Origin: JBFWMG01 sp050251715
GTDB lineage: Bacteria > Desulfobacterota > Desulfovibrionia > Desulfovibrionales > Desulfovibrionaceae
DNA: 64,000 bases
Assembly: GCA_050251715.1 (NCBI GenBank)
Contig: JBFWMG010000014.1
Span: 1 to 64,000 of the forward strand
Reading direction: 5' to 3'
In this document: positions 52,589 to 60,593 of the stretch, one piece after another
Position numbering within the stretch: the first letter of the stretch is position 1
How the letters are laid out: each line of letters starts with the position of its first letter
Made by a program: the position numbers and the translations under genes
Notes under the pieces: generated by a model
The model's database searches: none
What the model was told of the DNA's origin: nothing
What the model saw: the letters and a program-made list of their open reading frames with translations, nothing else

Positions 52589-53553
52589 GGCCGCAGCCCC
52601 AGGGTGCGCAGCATGGCGCGGTCGTGCTCCAGGGCGCTGCCCGGCGTGGTCAGGTAGTCGCCCACCATGATGCCGTTGGCGCCCGCCGAAAACACGAGAT
52701 TTTGCCATTCCCGCAACGTGGCCGCGCGTCCCCCGCACACGACGATGTCGCGTCCGGGAAGCATGAGCCGCAGCAGGGCGAGGAGGCCCAAGGCCTCGCC
52801 CGGCGGCAGGGGCGGGCTGTTTTCGAGTGGGGTGCCCGGAATGGGCGTGAGAAAGTTGACGGGAACGGAATCCACCTGGAGTTCCCCCAGTTCCGCCGCC
52901 ATCTCGATGCGCTGCGCCCAGCTTTCGCCCAGGCCGAAGATGCCCCCGGAGCACACCCGCAGGCCTGCGGCCTGGGCATTGCGGACCGTCCGGATGCGCG
53001 CGTCGAAGCCGTGCGTGGTGCAGATGGCGGGATAATGGCTGCGGGCGGTCTCGATGTTGTGGTGGCAGCTGGCATACCCGGCCTGCTTGAGCGCCACGGC
53101 CTGCGCGGCGGTCAGGATGCCGAAGGAGGCGCACAGCTTGATATCCACCCGCGCCGTAATATACGCTGCGGCGTGGCACAGCGCGTCAAAGTCCCGGCCG
53201 ACCGGCCCGGTGCCGCTGGTCACGATGCCCATGTAGGCCGCGCCCTCCCCGGCAAACCGTTCCGCCTGCACGAGCAGCGTGTCGCGGGACACGAGCGGAT
53301 AGGCCGGAGCCTGCGTGGCGTGGTGCATGGATTGGGCGCAAAAGCGGCAGTTTTCCGCGCAGCGGCCCGACTTGGCGTTGATGATGCCGCAGGTGAACGG
53401 CGCGGCGCGGCTGGTGGAAGCCATGACGCGCGCCACGGCCAGGAGATCGAGCGTGTGTTCCGGCAACAGGCCGATGAGCGCGGCGGCCTGCGCCGCCGTG
53501 AGGGCCGTGCCTTCCAATGCCTGTTGCAGCGCGGTGATGAAAAGAGCATGCAT
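52585..53553 (-). CDS. bioB: Biotin synthase
   Basis: A 322-residue radical SAM enzyme that inserts sulfur into dethiobiotin. The radical SAM cluster motif CAENCRFCAQS is present, preceded by FTCGIINAKSGR, with CASFGILTAAQAVALKQAG and HHNIETARSHYP (cluster-binding Cys and His/Asn region) and GGIFGLGESW. Length and motifs are normal. The gene leads a bioB-bioDA-symporter operon; its promoter (-35 TTGACA, complement of 53651-53656; -10 CTATTT, complement of 53628-53633) overlaps a BirA-like operator. bioF and bioC/bioH-type genes are not in the window. Confidence 0.96.
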   Translation of the reverse strand: MHALFITALQQALEGTALTAAQAAALIGLLPEHTLDLLAVARVMASTSRAAPFTCGIINAKSGRCAENCRFCAQSMHHATQAPAYPLVSRDTLLVQAERFAGEGAAYMGIVTSGTGPVGRDFDALCHAAAYITARVDIKLCASFGILTAAQAVALKQAGYASCHHNIETARSHYPAICTTHGFDARIRTVRNAQAAGLRVCSGGIFGLGESWAQRIEMAAELGELQVDSVPVNFLTPIPGTPLENSPPLPPGEALGLLALLRLMLPGRDIVVCGGRAATLREWQNLVFSAGANGIMVGDYLTTPGSALEHDRAMLRTLGLRP

Positions 53554-53627
53554 GGTGCGTCCCTGCCTGCGTATGCGTGGTTGCCGCGCCTTGCCTGGGG
53601 CGGGCGCGTGTCGTGTGGGGCAGCGGA

Positions 53628-53684
53628 AAATAGAAAGATGCGCCCGGTAATGTCAACCAAAAAGTGACACTCAATGGTTTACAA
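53628..53684. promoter_or_regulatory. bioB promoter and BirA operator
   Basis: On the minus strand: TTGTAAACC, 17 bp, GGTTGACA. Half-sites lie at 53676-53684 and 53651-53658. The GGTTGACA half contains the -35 hexamer TTGACA of the bioB promoter (17-bp spacer to CTATTT). The other half covers birA codons 1-4. E. coli bioO has TTGTAAACC, 16 bp, GGTTTACAA. BirA-biotinoyl-AMP would block bioB transcription and probably birA itself. Confidence 0.75.
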
Positions 53685-54567
53685 TAAAGCGACAGAGAAA
53701 CAGGGGGGCGCTGCGGCGTCTTGCCGCAGACAGCGGATTCTTGCCCTGTTGGAGCAGGGCGGCGGGTGGTGCTCCGGCGAGGCCATTTCCCTGGAGCTGG
53801 GCATAAGCAGGGCCGCCGTGGCCAAGCATGTGGCCTGTTTGCGGGCCGAGGGGCATGGGATAGAGTCCAGCCCGCGCCGGGGCTACCGCCTGGCCGTCAA
53901 GGCCGACGCGCTTACCGGGGAGCGGGTTGCGCCGCTGCTTGCGACGCGGGTTGTGGGGCGGCAGGCGTGGCGGTGCCTGGAAAGCACCACCACGACCAAC
54001 AGGGAGGCCATTGTCTGGGCGGCGGAAGGGGCCGCGTCCGGCTGCGTGGTGATTGCGGAGCACCAGACCGAGGGCCGGGGGAAAAAGGGGCGGCGGTGGT
54101 TTTCCGCGCCACGGGGCATCCACTGCTCGGTGATCGTGCGGGGGCGCTTTGACGCGGGCGTGCGTCCGCTCCTGACCACCGTGGGCACGGTGGCCGTGGC
54201 CGAGGCCATAGGCCGTTGCACCGCCTTGTCTCCGGTCGTGAAATACCCCAACGACGTGCTGGTGAACGGCCGCAAGGTCTGCGGCGTGCTGGTGGAGTTC
54301 GGCCTTATCGACGAAGAGGTGGATTGGGCGATTGTGGGCATGGGATGCAACGTCAACGCCACCACGGCGGACTTTCCCGAAGAGCTGCGGCACGTCACCA
54401 GCTCCCTGTTCATCGAGGGCGGGGTTCCCGTGGCGCGCCCCGAGCTGCTGGCCGTGATTCTGGAGCGCACGGAGCATTGGTGCGATGCGCTTCTGGACAA
54501 GGCGTGCGACGGGTTGCTGGCGCGGTGGGAAGAACTGGGCGGCGGCCCCTTGCCCGTGCCCTGTTGA
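53674..54567 (+). CDS. birA: Biotin-protein ligase and biotin operon repressor BirA
   Basis: A 297-residue bifunctional BirA. An N-terminal winged helix (about 20-70; SLELGISRAAVAKHVACLRA) binds DNA. The catalytic domain shows STTTTNREAI, the biotin-adenylate loop EGRGKKGRRWFS (equivalent to GRGRRGR), HCSVIVRG, and KYPNDVLVNGRKVCGVLVEF. A C-terminal domain follows. It attaches biotin to carboxyl-carrier proteins and represses the divergent bioB operon. The ATG at 53674 lies within the operator half-site, and the first about 15 residues precede the usual BirA start. Ribosome site is weak. Confidence 0.93.
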   Translation: MVYNKATEKQGGAAASCRRQRILALLEQGGGWCSGEAISLELGISRAAVAKHVACLRAEGHGIESSPRRGYRLAVKADALTGERVAPLLATRVVGRQAWRCLESTTTTNREAIVWAAEGAASGCVVIAEHQTEGRGKKGRRWFSAPRGIHCSVIVRGRFDAGVRPLLTTVGTVAVAEAIGRCTALSPVVKYPNDVLVNGRKVCGVLVEFGLIDEEVDWAIVGMGCNVNATTADFPEELRHVTSSLFIEGGVPVARPELLAVILERTEHWCDALLDKACDGLLARWEELGGGPLPVPC

Positions 54568-54617
54568 CCGGGCGGGACGCGTGTCCCGCGCGCCCGGCAT
54601 GCCGTTGCATGGCGGGA

Positions 54618-55040
54618 TCAGTCGAGAAAGCCGATGTTGCGCAAGGCTTCTTCGAGCGTGCGGAAATCAATGGGTTTTGGCAGGAAACAATTGGCTCCGG
54701 CCCGGTAGTAGGAGCGCAGGGGCGCGGTGGGGTCGGTGGTGGACGAGAGCATGACGACCCTGGCCTGCTCGCGGGGGGTGAGGCGGCGTTCCTCTTCCAT
54801 GGCCCGGATGGCGGTCAGCGCGGTGATGCCGTCCATGCCGGGCATCATGATGTCCATGACGATGAGGTCGAAGTGTTCCCCGTTGTCCAGTTTTTGCCGG
54901 CAGGCCTCCACGGCCTCTTCCCCTTCGCGGCGTACCGTGCAGGCGCCCAGGTCCGACAGGAGCGCGCGCAGGGTGATGCACGCGCCTTCCTCATCGTCCA
55001 CGATGAGGATGGACCGGTCGGGGCCAGCGGGGACGGGCAT
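54618..55040 (-). CDS. Single-domain response regulator (CheY-like)
   Basis: A 140-residue receiver domain without output domain. Acidic pair in ILIVDDEEGA, phosphorylation Asp in LIVMDIMMPGMDGITAL, Ser/Thr in VVMLSSTTD, and Lys in FLPKPIDF are all present. AAGGAG precedes the ATG. Transcribed alone, convergent with birA. The kinase partner is unknown; orphan hybrid kinases occur at 5.5-10.3 kb. Confidence 0.92.
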   Translation of the reverse strand: MPVPAGPDRSILIVDDEEGACITLRALLSDLGACTVRREGEEAVEACRQKLDNGEHFDLIVMDIMMPGMDGITALTAIRAMEEERRLTPREQARVVMLSSTTDPTAPLRSYYRAGANCFLPKPIDFRTLEEALRNIGFLD

Positions 55041-55276
55041 GGGCGGTCTCCTTTCAGTCGTCGTGCGCGCGGCGGAAATGGAAAATGCGGGCTCACGCAG
55101 CCTATTACATGGCGCAGAGGGGGAACAATGTCAATGCGGGCGGGAGGATTCGGCATGGTCCGCGGGAAGGTTGCGCCAATGGGCTTGACTCATATGGGCA
55201 AGTAGAGGAACATGATTTGCTTGCTGCCCGCCGTGCCGGGGCTCCAATCCATCTCATCATCATACGGAGGAGTCTG

Positions 55277-56230
55277 ATGAAACGTCTGATTCTGTGCATG
55301 ATTCTTGTCATGGTGTGTCTGCCTGCGGCCATCGCCGGCGCCAAGTCCAAGGAATATACCGTTTCCGTGAACCAGTTCGTGGAGCATCCCGCGCTGGACG
55401 CCGTGCTCAAGGGGTTCCAGGACTATTTCAAGGAAAAGGAAATCCCGATCAAATATAATGTGCACATCGCCCAGGCCAACATGGGCACCACCGTGCAGAT
55501 CGCCAGCACCATAGTCGGCGAAAAGCCCAATCTCGTGCTCGCCATCGCCACGCCGTCCGCCCAGGCCTGCGCCCAGAAGATCAAGGACATCCCCGTGCTG
55601 TTCACCGCTGTGACCGATCCGGTTTCCGCCGGTCTTGCCGCCAGCATGGACGCGCCCGGCGCCAACGTGACCGGCATGACCGACATGAGCCCGGTGGACC
55701 GCCAGGTCGCGCTCATCCAGGAGTTCCATCCCGGCATCAAGTCCATCGGCGTGATCTTCAACTCCGGCGAGGCCAACTCCGAGGTGCTGGTGAAGATGCT
55801 CAAGGCCGCCTGCGCCGTGCAGGGCATTGGCGTGGAAGAGGCGCCGGTGGTCAATTCCAGCGGCGTCTACCAGGCCGCCAAAAGCCTTGTGGGCCGTGCG
55901 CAAGCCGTGTACATCCCCACCGACAACACGGTGGTGTCGGCCTTCGAGTCCGTGGTCAAGGTGTGCAACGAGAACAAGCTGCCGCTCTATGCGGCGGACA
56001 ACGACTCGGTGAACCGTGGCGCCGTTGCCGCGCTGGCCGTGGACTACTACCGCATGGGCCGCCAGTCCGGTAAGATGGCCAACCGCATCTTTGGCGGCTC
56101 CAAGCCCGCCACCATGGCCGTGGAAAGCCTGCAGGATCTCATGATGTATGTGAACAAGACCGCCGCCAAAACCATGGGCGTGACCATTCCCTCCAAGGTG
56201 CTGGATCGCGCGGACAAGGTGATCGAATAG
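55277..56230 (+). CDS. ABC transporter substrate-binding protein (TrpX-like)
   Basis: A 317-residue periplasmic binding protein of the ABC_sub_bind (TrpX/YcjN-unrelated) family. Signal peptide LILCMILVMVCLPAAIAGA is followed by the two-lobed fold: YTVSVNQFVEHPALDAVLKG, LVLAIATPSAQACAQKIKDI, VLFTAVTDPVSAGLAASMDA, SIGVIFNSGEANSEVLVKML and VYIPTDNTVVSAFESV. Members work with TrpY/TrpZ-type permease and ATPase, which are the next two genes; tryptophan or another aromatic compound is the likely ligand. GGAGG precedes the ATG at 55277. A terminator separates it from the permease gene, giving higher binding-protein expression. Confidence 0.87.
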   Translation: MKRLILCMILVMVCLPAAIAGAKSKEYTVSVNQFVEHPALDAVLKGFQDYFKEKEIPIKYNVHIAQANMGTTVQIASTIVGEKPNLVLAIATPSAQACAQKIKDIPVLFTAVTDPVSAGLAASMDAPGANVTGMTDMSPVDRQVALIQEFHPGIKSIGVIFNSGEANSEVLVKMLKAACAVQGIGVEEAPVVNSSGVYQAAKSLVGRAQAVYIPTDNTVVSAFESVVKVCNENKLPLYAADNDSVNRGAVAALAVDYYRMGRQSGKMANRIFGGSKPATMAVESLQDLMMYVNKTAAKTMGVTIPSKVLDRADKVIE

Positions 56231-56248
56231 CCGTCCCGGCGCAATTTC

Positions 56249-56287
56249 CCCGGAGCCGGGCGCGCGCCCGGCTCCGGGTCATTTTTT
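56249..56287 (+). terminator. Terminator/attenuator between binding protein and permease
   Basis: Perfect 14-bp stem (56249-56262 with 56265-56278), then TCA and six T. It likely allows partial read-through so that the binding protein is made in excess. Confidence 0.88.
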
Positions 56288-56304
56288 GAACCAGTGGAAG
56301 ACGC

Positions 56305-57198
56305 ATGACTTGGTACGCCTTTTTCGGCGCCCTGGAACAGGGGTTTGTCTACGGCCTCATGGTGCTGGGCGTCTATTTGACCTTCCGCATCCTCGACTTT
56401 CCCGACCTGACCGTGGACGGCAGCCTGCCCCTGGGCGCGGCGGTGTCCTCCGTGGCCATCACGGCGGGGGTGGATCCCTATCTGTCGCTTGTGCTGGCCA
56501 TGGGCGCGGGATTTCTGGCGGGCATGGCCACCGGCATCCTGAACACCAAGTTCAGGATCCTGCACCTGCTCGCCTCCATCCTGACCATGATCGCCCTGTA
56601 CTCCATCAACATCCGCGTCATGGGCAAACCCAACATGACGCTGCTGGGCAAGCCGTCGGTGCTCGACACGCTCACCGGCATGGGGCTGCCAGGCTACCTG
56701 GCCTCGCCGATCCTGTTCGGCGTGGTGGCGCTGGTGGTGGTCGTGTTCCTTGTCTGGTTCATGCACACCGAGATCGGCCTCGCCATGCTGGCCACGGGCA
56801 ACAACCCGCAGATGATTACCAGCCAGGGCGTCAACACGCACTGGGTCATCATCTTCGGCGTGGGCATGTCCAACGCGCTGGTGGCGCTGTCCGGCGCGCT
56901 GGTGGCGCAAAACCAGGGCGCGGCGGACGTGAACATGGGCGTGGGCACCATCGTGGCGGGCCTCGCGTCCGTCATTGTGGGGGAAACGGTTTTTGGCAGT
57001 TGCTCGGTCACCCGGGCGATCATCGCCGCCGTGCTCGGCTCGGTGGTCTACCGCCTGGCCATAGCGGTGGCCCTCTCGCTCAAGCTCGGCTCGTTCGCCT
57101 TCACGCCCAGCGACCTCAACCTCATCACGGCGCTCTTGGTCATCATCGCGCTCATAGCGCCCCAAATCAAGGAAAGGCTCCGGGCCCGGCCATGCTGA
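56305..57198 (+). CDS. ABC transporter permease (TrpY-like)
   Basis: A 297-residue permease with about nine hydrophobic segments. Start GALEQGFVYGLMVLGVYLTF, then FPDLTVDGSLPLGAAVSSVA and HTEIGLAMLATGNNPQMITS, and AGLASVIVGETVFGSCSVTR, as in branched-chain/TrpY-type permeases. It ends FTPSDLNLITALLVIIALIA followed by PQIKERLR. The ATPase start overlaps its last codons by 7 bp. Single permease gene, so a homodimer is expected. Confidence 0.88.
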   Translation: MTWYAFFGALEQGFVYGLMVLGVYLTFRILDFPDLTVDGSLPLGAAVSSVAITAGVDPYLSLVLAMGAGFLAGMATGILNTKFRILHLLASILTMIALYSINIRVMGKPNMTLLGKPSVLDTLTGMGLPGYLASPILFGVVALVVVVFLVWFMHTEIGLAMLATGNNPQMITSQGVNTHWVIIFGVGMSNALVALSGALVAQNQGAADVNMGVGTIVAGLASVIVGETVFGSCSVTRAIIAAVLGSVVYRLAIAVALSLKLGSFAFTPSDLNLITALLVIIALIAPQIKERLRARPC

Positions 57199-57986
57199 CC
57201 ATCGTCGATATCATCAAATTCTTCCACCGTGGCTCGGTGAACGAGGTGCTGGCGCTCAACAGCGTGAGCCTGGAGGTGGAGCAGGGCGACTGCATCACCA
57301 TCATCGGCTCCAACGGCGCGGGAAAATCCACGCTGCTCAACTGCATCGCGGGCAGCTTCTATCCGGACAGCGGCACCCTGCGCCTGGCCGGGGAAAACAT
57401 CACCACCTGGCCGGAGCACAGGCGCGCCAAGTTCCTGGGCCGCGTGTTCCAGGATCCGCTGCGCGGCACCTGCGCCTCGTTGTCCATTGAGGAGAACATG
57501 GCGCTGGCCTTCAAGCGGGGCCGCAAACGCGGCCTGTCCATGGGCGTGAAGAGCCGCGACCGCGACCTGTTCCGCGACAAGCTGCGCCTGCTGCGCCTGG
57601 GGCTGGAGGACCGCCTGCAAGACAAGGTGGGCCTGCTGTCGGGCGGCCAGCGCCAGGCATTGACCATGCTCATGGCCACCATGGTGCGGCCTGAAATCCT
57701 GCTGCTCGACGAGCATACCGCGGCGCTCGACCCCAAGACCGCGCACCAGATCCTGGAGCTGACCAGTTCCATCGTGGAGGCGCAACGCCTGACCACGCTC
57801 ATGGTCACGCACAACATGAACCAGGCCATTTCCCTGGGCAACCGGCTCATCATGCTGCATGGGGGCGAAATCATTTTCGATGTGCGCGGCGAGGAGAAAA
57901 AGAACCTCGGCGTGCAGGATCTGCTGGAACGGTTTTACACCCTGCGCGGCGAAAAGCTCGCCTCGGACCGTCTGCTGCTCGGCTAG
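57192..57986 (+). CDS. ABC transporter ATP-binding protein (TrpZ-like)
   Basis: A 264-residue ATPase. Walker A GSNGAGKST, Q-loop in VFQDPLRGTCASLSI, signature LSGGQRQALTMLMATM, Walker B ILLLDEHTAALDPK (Glu-His after Asp as usual DE), and switch MVTHNMNQA are all visible. It energises the permease and binding protein encoded just upstream. The start overlaps the permease end by 7 bp, so translation is coupled. Last gene of the three-gene transporter operon. Confidence 0.93.
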   Translation: MLTIVDIIKFFHRGSVNEVLALNSVSLEVEQGDCITIIGSNGAGKSTLLNCIAGSFYPDSGTLRLAGENITTWPEHRRAKFLGRVFQDPLRGTCASLSIEENMALAFKRGRKRGLSMGVKSRDRDLFRDKLRLLRLGLEDRLQDKVGLLSGGQRQALTMLMATMVRPEILLLDEHTAALDPKTAHQILELTSSIVEAQRLTTLMVTHNMNQAISLGNRLIMLHGGEIIFDVRGEEKKNLGVQDLLERFYTLRGEKLASDRLLLG

Positions 57987-58010
57987 GCCGGGCCGCGTGG
58001 ACGTTTTCCC

Positions 58011-58886
58011 ATGCTCTGGTTCCCCCTTGCCCTGTTGACGGCGGTGTTTTCCGCCACCGAAGTGGCGATCATCAAGGCGCGGCTCACCCATCTGTCGTCT
58101 TTTGAATACGCGGCCTATCCCGTGGCCTACGGCCTGCCGCTCATGCTTGCGGTGGCGTTCGTGGCCGCGCCGCCCGAGGGCGGCCTGCCCCTGTCGTTCT
58201 GGCTTACCCTGGCCATGGTGCTGCCGCTCAACCTGCTGGCCTATCTCTGTTCCATGCGCGCCATCGCCCTTTCGCCGTTGTCGCTGACCATGCCGTTCAT
58301 GGCCCTGTCGCCCATGATCGTCATGGTGGCGGGCCGGTTCATGCTGGGCGAGGGCATGGGGCCGTGGGGCGTGGCGGGCATCGCCACGGTCACGCTGGGC
58401 GGCTATGTGCTCAATGCCGAGACCGCGCGGCACGGGGCGCTGCTCGAACCCTTCCGGGCGTTGGCGCGCGACAAGGGAGTGCGGCTCATGGCCTTTGCCG
58501 GGCTGATCCTCGGCGTGTCCGTGACCGTGGGCAAGTCGCTTGCCCTGCAATCGTCGCCGCTGTATGCGGCCGGGGTCGTGTTTTCCTCGCACAACGCCCT
58601 GGTGCTGCTGGTGGCGCTCACCTACGGGCGGGCGCGGCCCCGGGTGCTGCTGGCCCATCCGCGCATAGGGCTGTTGCTCGGGGCCATGGGTACGGCGCAT
58701 GTGGTGCTCCATTTCTTCGCCATCACCATGACCGTGGCGGCCTACATGATCTCGGTCAAGCGGCTCTCCGGACTGATCGGCGTGGTGTACGGCCATCTAT
58801 TCTTTGGCGAAAAGCATGTGTTGCCCAGGCTGGCGGGCGCAACGCTCATGGCTGCCGGGGTGGCCATGATAGCCTTGGCGGGGTGA
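58011..58886 (+). CDS. EamA/DMT-family transporter
   Basis: A 291-residue membrane protein with about ten hydrophobic segments in two EamA-like halves. First half ends MPFMALSPMIVMVAGRFMLG with EGMGPWGVAGIATVTLGGYV; second half begins LMAFAGLILGVSVTVGKSLA and ends GVVYGHLFFGEKHVLPRLAG with AATLMAAGV-like terminal segment. DMT exporters move metabolites such as amino acids. It follows the ABC operon by 24 bp, so cotranscription is possible. Substrate unknown. Confidence 0.82.
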   Translation: MLWFPLALLTAVFSATEVAIIKARLTHLSSFEYAAYPVAYGLPLMLAVAFVAAPPEGGLPLSFWLTLAMVLPLNLLAYLCSMRAIALSPLSLTMPFMALSPMIVMVAGRFMLGEGMGPWGVAGIATVTLGGYVLNAETARHGALLEPFRALARDKGVRLMAFAGLILGVSVTVGKSLALQSSPLYAAGVVFSSHNALVLLVALTYGRARPRVLLAHPRIGLLLGAMGTAHVVLHFFAITMTVAAYMISVKRLSGLIGVVYGHLFFGEKHVLPRLAGATLMAAGVAMIALAG

Positions 58887-58942
58887 CGGAAACGTGGCAT
58901 ATTGCTGCGAACGCACAATGCTTCATGTTGTCGCGTGCAGTA

Positions 58943-59023
58943 ATGGGAACGGCCACGCCGCAGGCGGGGCCATGCCACAAAGCCGCCGGAGCGCGTCCTT
59001 TCTGCTTGTGCGCTCCGAGTCAT
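58943..59023. repeat. Family 2 intergenic repeat, copy 2
   Basis: Shares ATGGGAAC, GCCACGCCGC, GGCGGGGC, GCCGCCGGAGCGCGT, TTGTGCGCTC and GTCATA with 2166-2246. GGAGCGCG and TGCGCTCC form a stem. It lies directly before the ribosome site of the ferredoxin-ASKHA gene. Confidence 0.78.
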
Positions 59024-59033
59024 AAGAGGCGTC

Positions 59034-60593
59034 ATGGCACAGTTTACGGTCATCGACCACATGGGGCAGGGCCATGTGCTCAAGGCGGGTAAAGGGCGCA
59101 CCCTGGCCCAGGCCATCTATCTGCATGGCCGTTTCCCCGCGCCGCCCCTGTGCTCGGGCCTGGGGCGCTGCCGCCAGTGCCGCGTGCGTTTCGTCTCCGC
59201 GCCGCCCGCGCCCTGCGACGCCGAGGTGCTGGCGTTTTCCCCGGAAGAACTGGAAGCGGGATGGCGGCTTGCCTGCCGCCACCAGCCCGCGGCGGGCATG
59301 TGCCTCATCCTGCCCGAACCGCGCCTGCACCCCAAGGCGGACACGGCCGCCGGGGCGTGGGACGCCACCGCCGGGCAGCCGGTTTCCCTGGCCGTGGATC
59401 TGGGCACCACCAGCCTGCACTGGCAGGTGCTTGCCGGGGGGCGGGTGCTCGCCTCGGGCACCGAGGTGAACCCGCAAATGGGCGCGGGCAGCGAGATCAT
59501 GTCGCGCATAGCCTATGTCCAGGCCCATCCCGAGGGAGGCCGCACATTACAAAGGCTCGTGCTCGACCGGCTGCGCGCCATTGTCCGGAATGCCCCGGCC
59601 AGGCCCGAATCCTGCTGCGTGGCGGGCAACTCGGTCATGACGTATATCGCGCTCGGCAAACCCATTGACGGCCTGGCCCACGCCCCCTACCGGCTGGAGT
59701 ACATGGGCGGCGAGATCGCCACGGTGGACGGCCTGCCCGACATGTACGTGCCGCCGCTGTTCGGGCCGTTCGTGGGCGGCGACCTGTCGGCGGGGCTTGC
59801 CTGGCTGTGCGCGGGCGGGAGCGTGTCCCCCGAGTATCCCTTCATGCTCGCGGACATGGGCACCAATGGCGAATTCATCCTGGCCGCCGCGCCCGACGCC
59901 TTCATGGCCGCCAGCGTGCCCCTGGGCCCGGCGCTGGAGGGCATTGGCCTCACCTTCGGGGCCATGGCCGAACCCGGCGTCGCCACGGCGTTCACCCTCA
60001 CGCCCTCGGGCGTGACCGCCACGGTCATGGGCGGCGGTGCGCCGCACGCCATCACCGGCACCGGCTATCTTTCCCTGGTCCATGCCTTGTACAAGGCGGG
60101 CCTGCTCGATTTTGAAGGTCGGTTCGCGGCCACGGCCCCGGCCAGTCCGCTGGCCGCCAGGCTTGCGGCCACGCTCTACGAGGTGCGCGGCGAGCGCCGG
60201 TTCCCCTTGCCGGGCAGCATGTACCTCGCGGCCCGCGACATCGAGGAAATCCTCAAGGTCAAGGCGGCCTTCAACATCGCCTTTGCGCGGCTGCTCGACT
60301 CCGTGGGTTTTAGCCCGGCGGACCTGCAAGGCGTGTGGCTGGCCGGGGCCATGGGCGAACATGTGTCGCCCGACGACCTGGAGGGACTTGGTTTTTTGCC
60401 CGAAGGCATGGGGCGGCTGGCGCGCATCGCGGGCAACAGCTCCCTGGCCGGGGCGCGGCTGTTTCTGGAACGCCCGGACATGCGGGCGTGGGCCGAAACC
60501 GCCGCATACGCCCTGCAGGTCATTGATTTGGTGGATGAACCGAATTTCTCGGATGAATTCGTAGCCAGGATGGGATTTGTCTATGTGCCCTGA
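59034..60593 (+). CDS. Ferredoxin-ASKHA corrinoid activation protein (DUF4445/RACo-like)
   Basis: A 519-residue protein with an N-terminal 2Fe-2S domain (CSGLGRCRQCRVRF with a fourth Cys in RLACRHQ) and an ASKHA ATPase-like domain (SLAVDLGTTSLHWQVLAGGR, MLADMGTNGEFILA, AITGTGYLSLVHALYKAG, GVWLAGAMGEHVSPDDLE). RACo and RamA reductively activate the cobalt of corrinoid methyltransferases with ATP. No corrinoid protein or methyltransferase of that kind is adjacent, so the target is unknown. AAGAGG precedes the ATG. Its end overlaps the next gene start. Confidence 0.88.
   Translation: MAQFTVIDHMGQGHVLKAGKGRTLAQAIYLHGRFPAPPLCSGLGRCRQCRVRFVSAPPAPCDAEVLAFSPEELEAGWRLACRHQPAAGMCLILPEPRLHPKADTAAGAWDATAGQPVSLAVDLGTTSLHWQVLAGGRVLASGTEVNPQMGAGSEIMSRIAYVQAHPEGGRTLQRLVLDRLRAIVRNAPARPESCCVAGNSVMTYIALGKPIDGLAHAPYRLEYMGGEIATVDGLPDMYVPPLFGPFVGGDLSAGLAWLCAGGSVSPEYPFMLADMGTNGEFILAAAPDAFMAASVPLGPALEGIGLTFGAMAEPGVATAFTLTPSGVTATVMGGGAPHAITGTGYLSLVHALYKAGLLDFEGRFAATAPASPLAARLAATLYEVRGERRFPLPGSMYLAARDIEEILKVKAAFNIAFARLLDSVGFSPADLQGVWLAGAMGEHVSPDDLEGLGFLPEGMGRLARIAGNSSLAGARLFLERPDMRAWAETAAYALQVIDLVDEPNFSDEFVARMGFVYVP

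Noticed and set aside
52589..53179. Extension of the bioDA frame into bioB
   Set aside because: The frame is a shadow of bioB; the BioD start MTAPGALCCVTGTDTD matches the family N-terminus.
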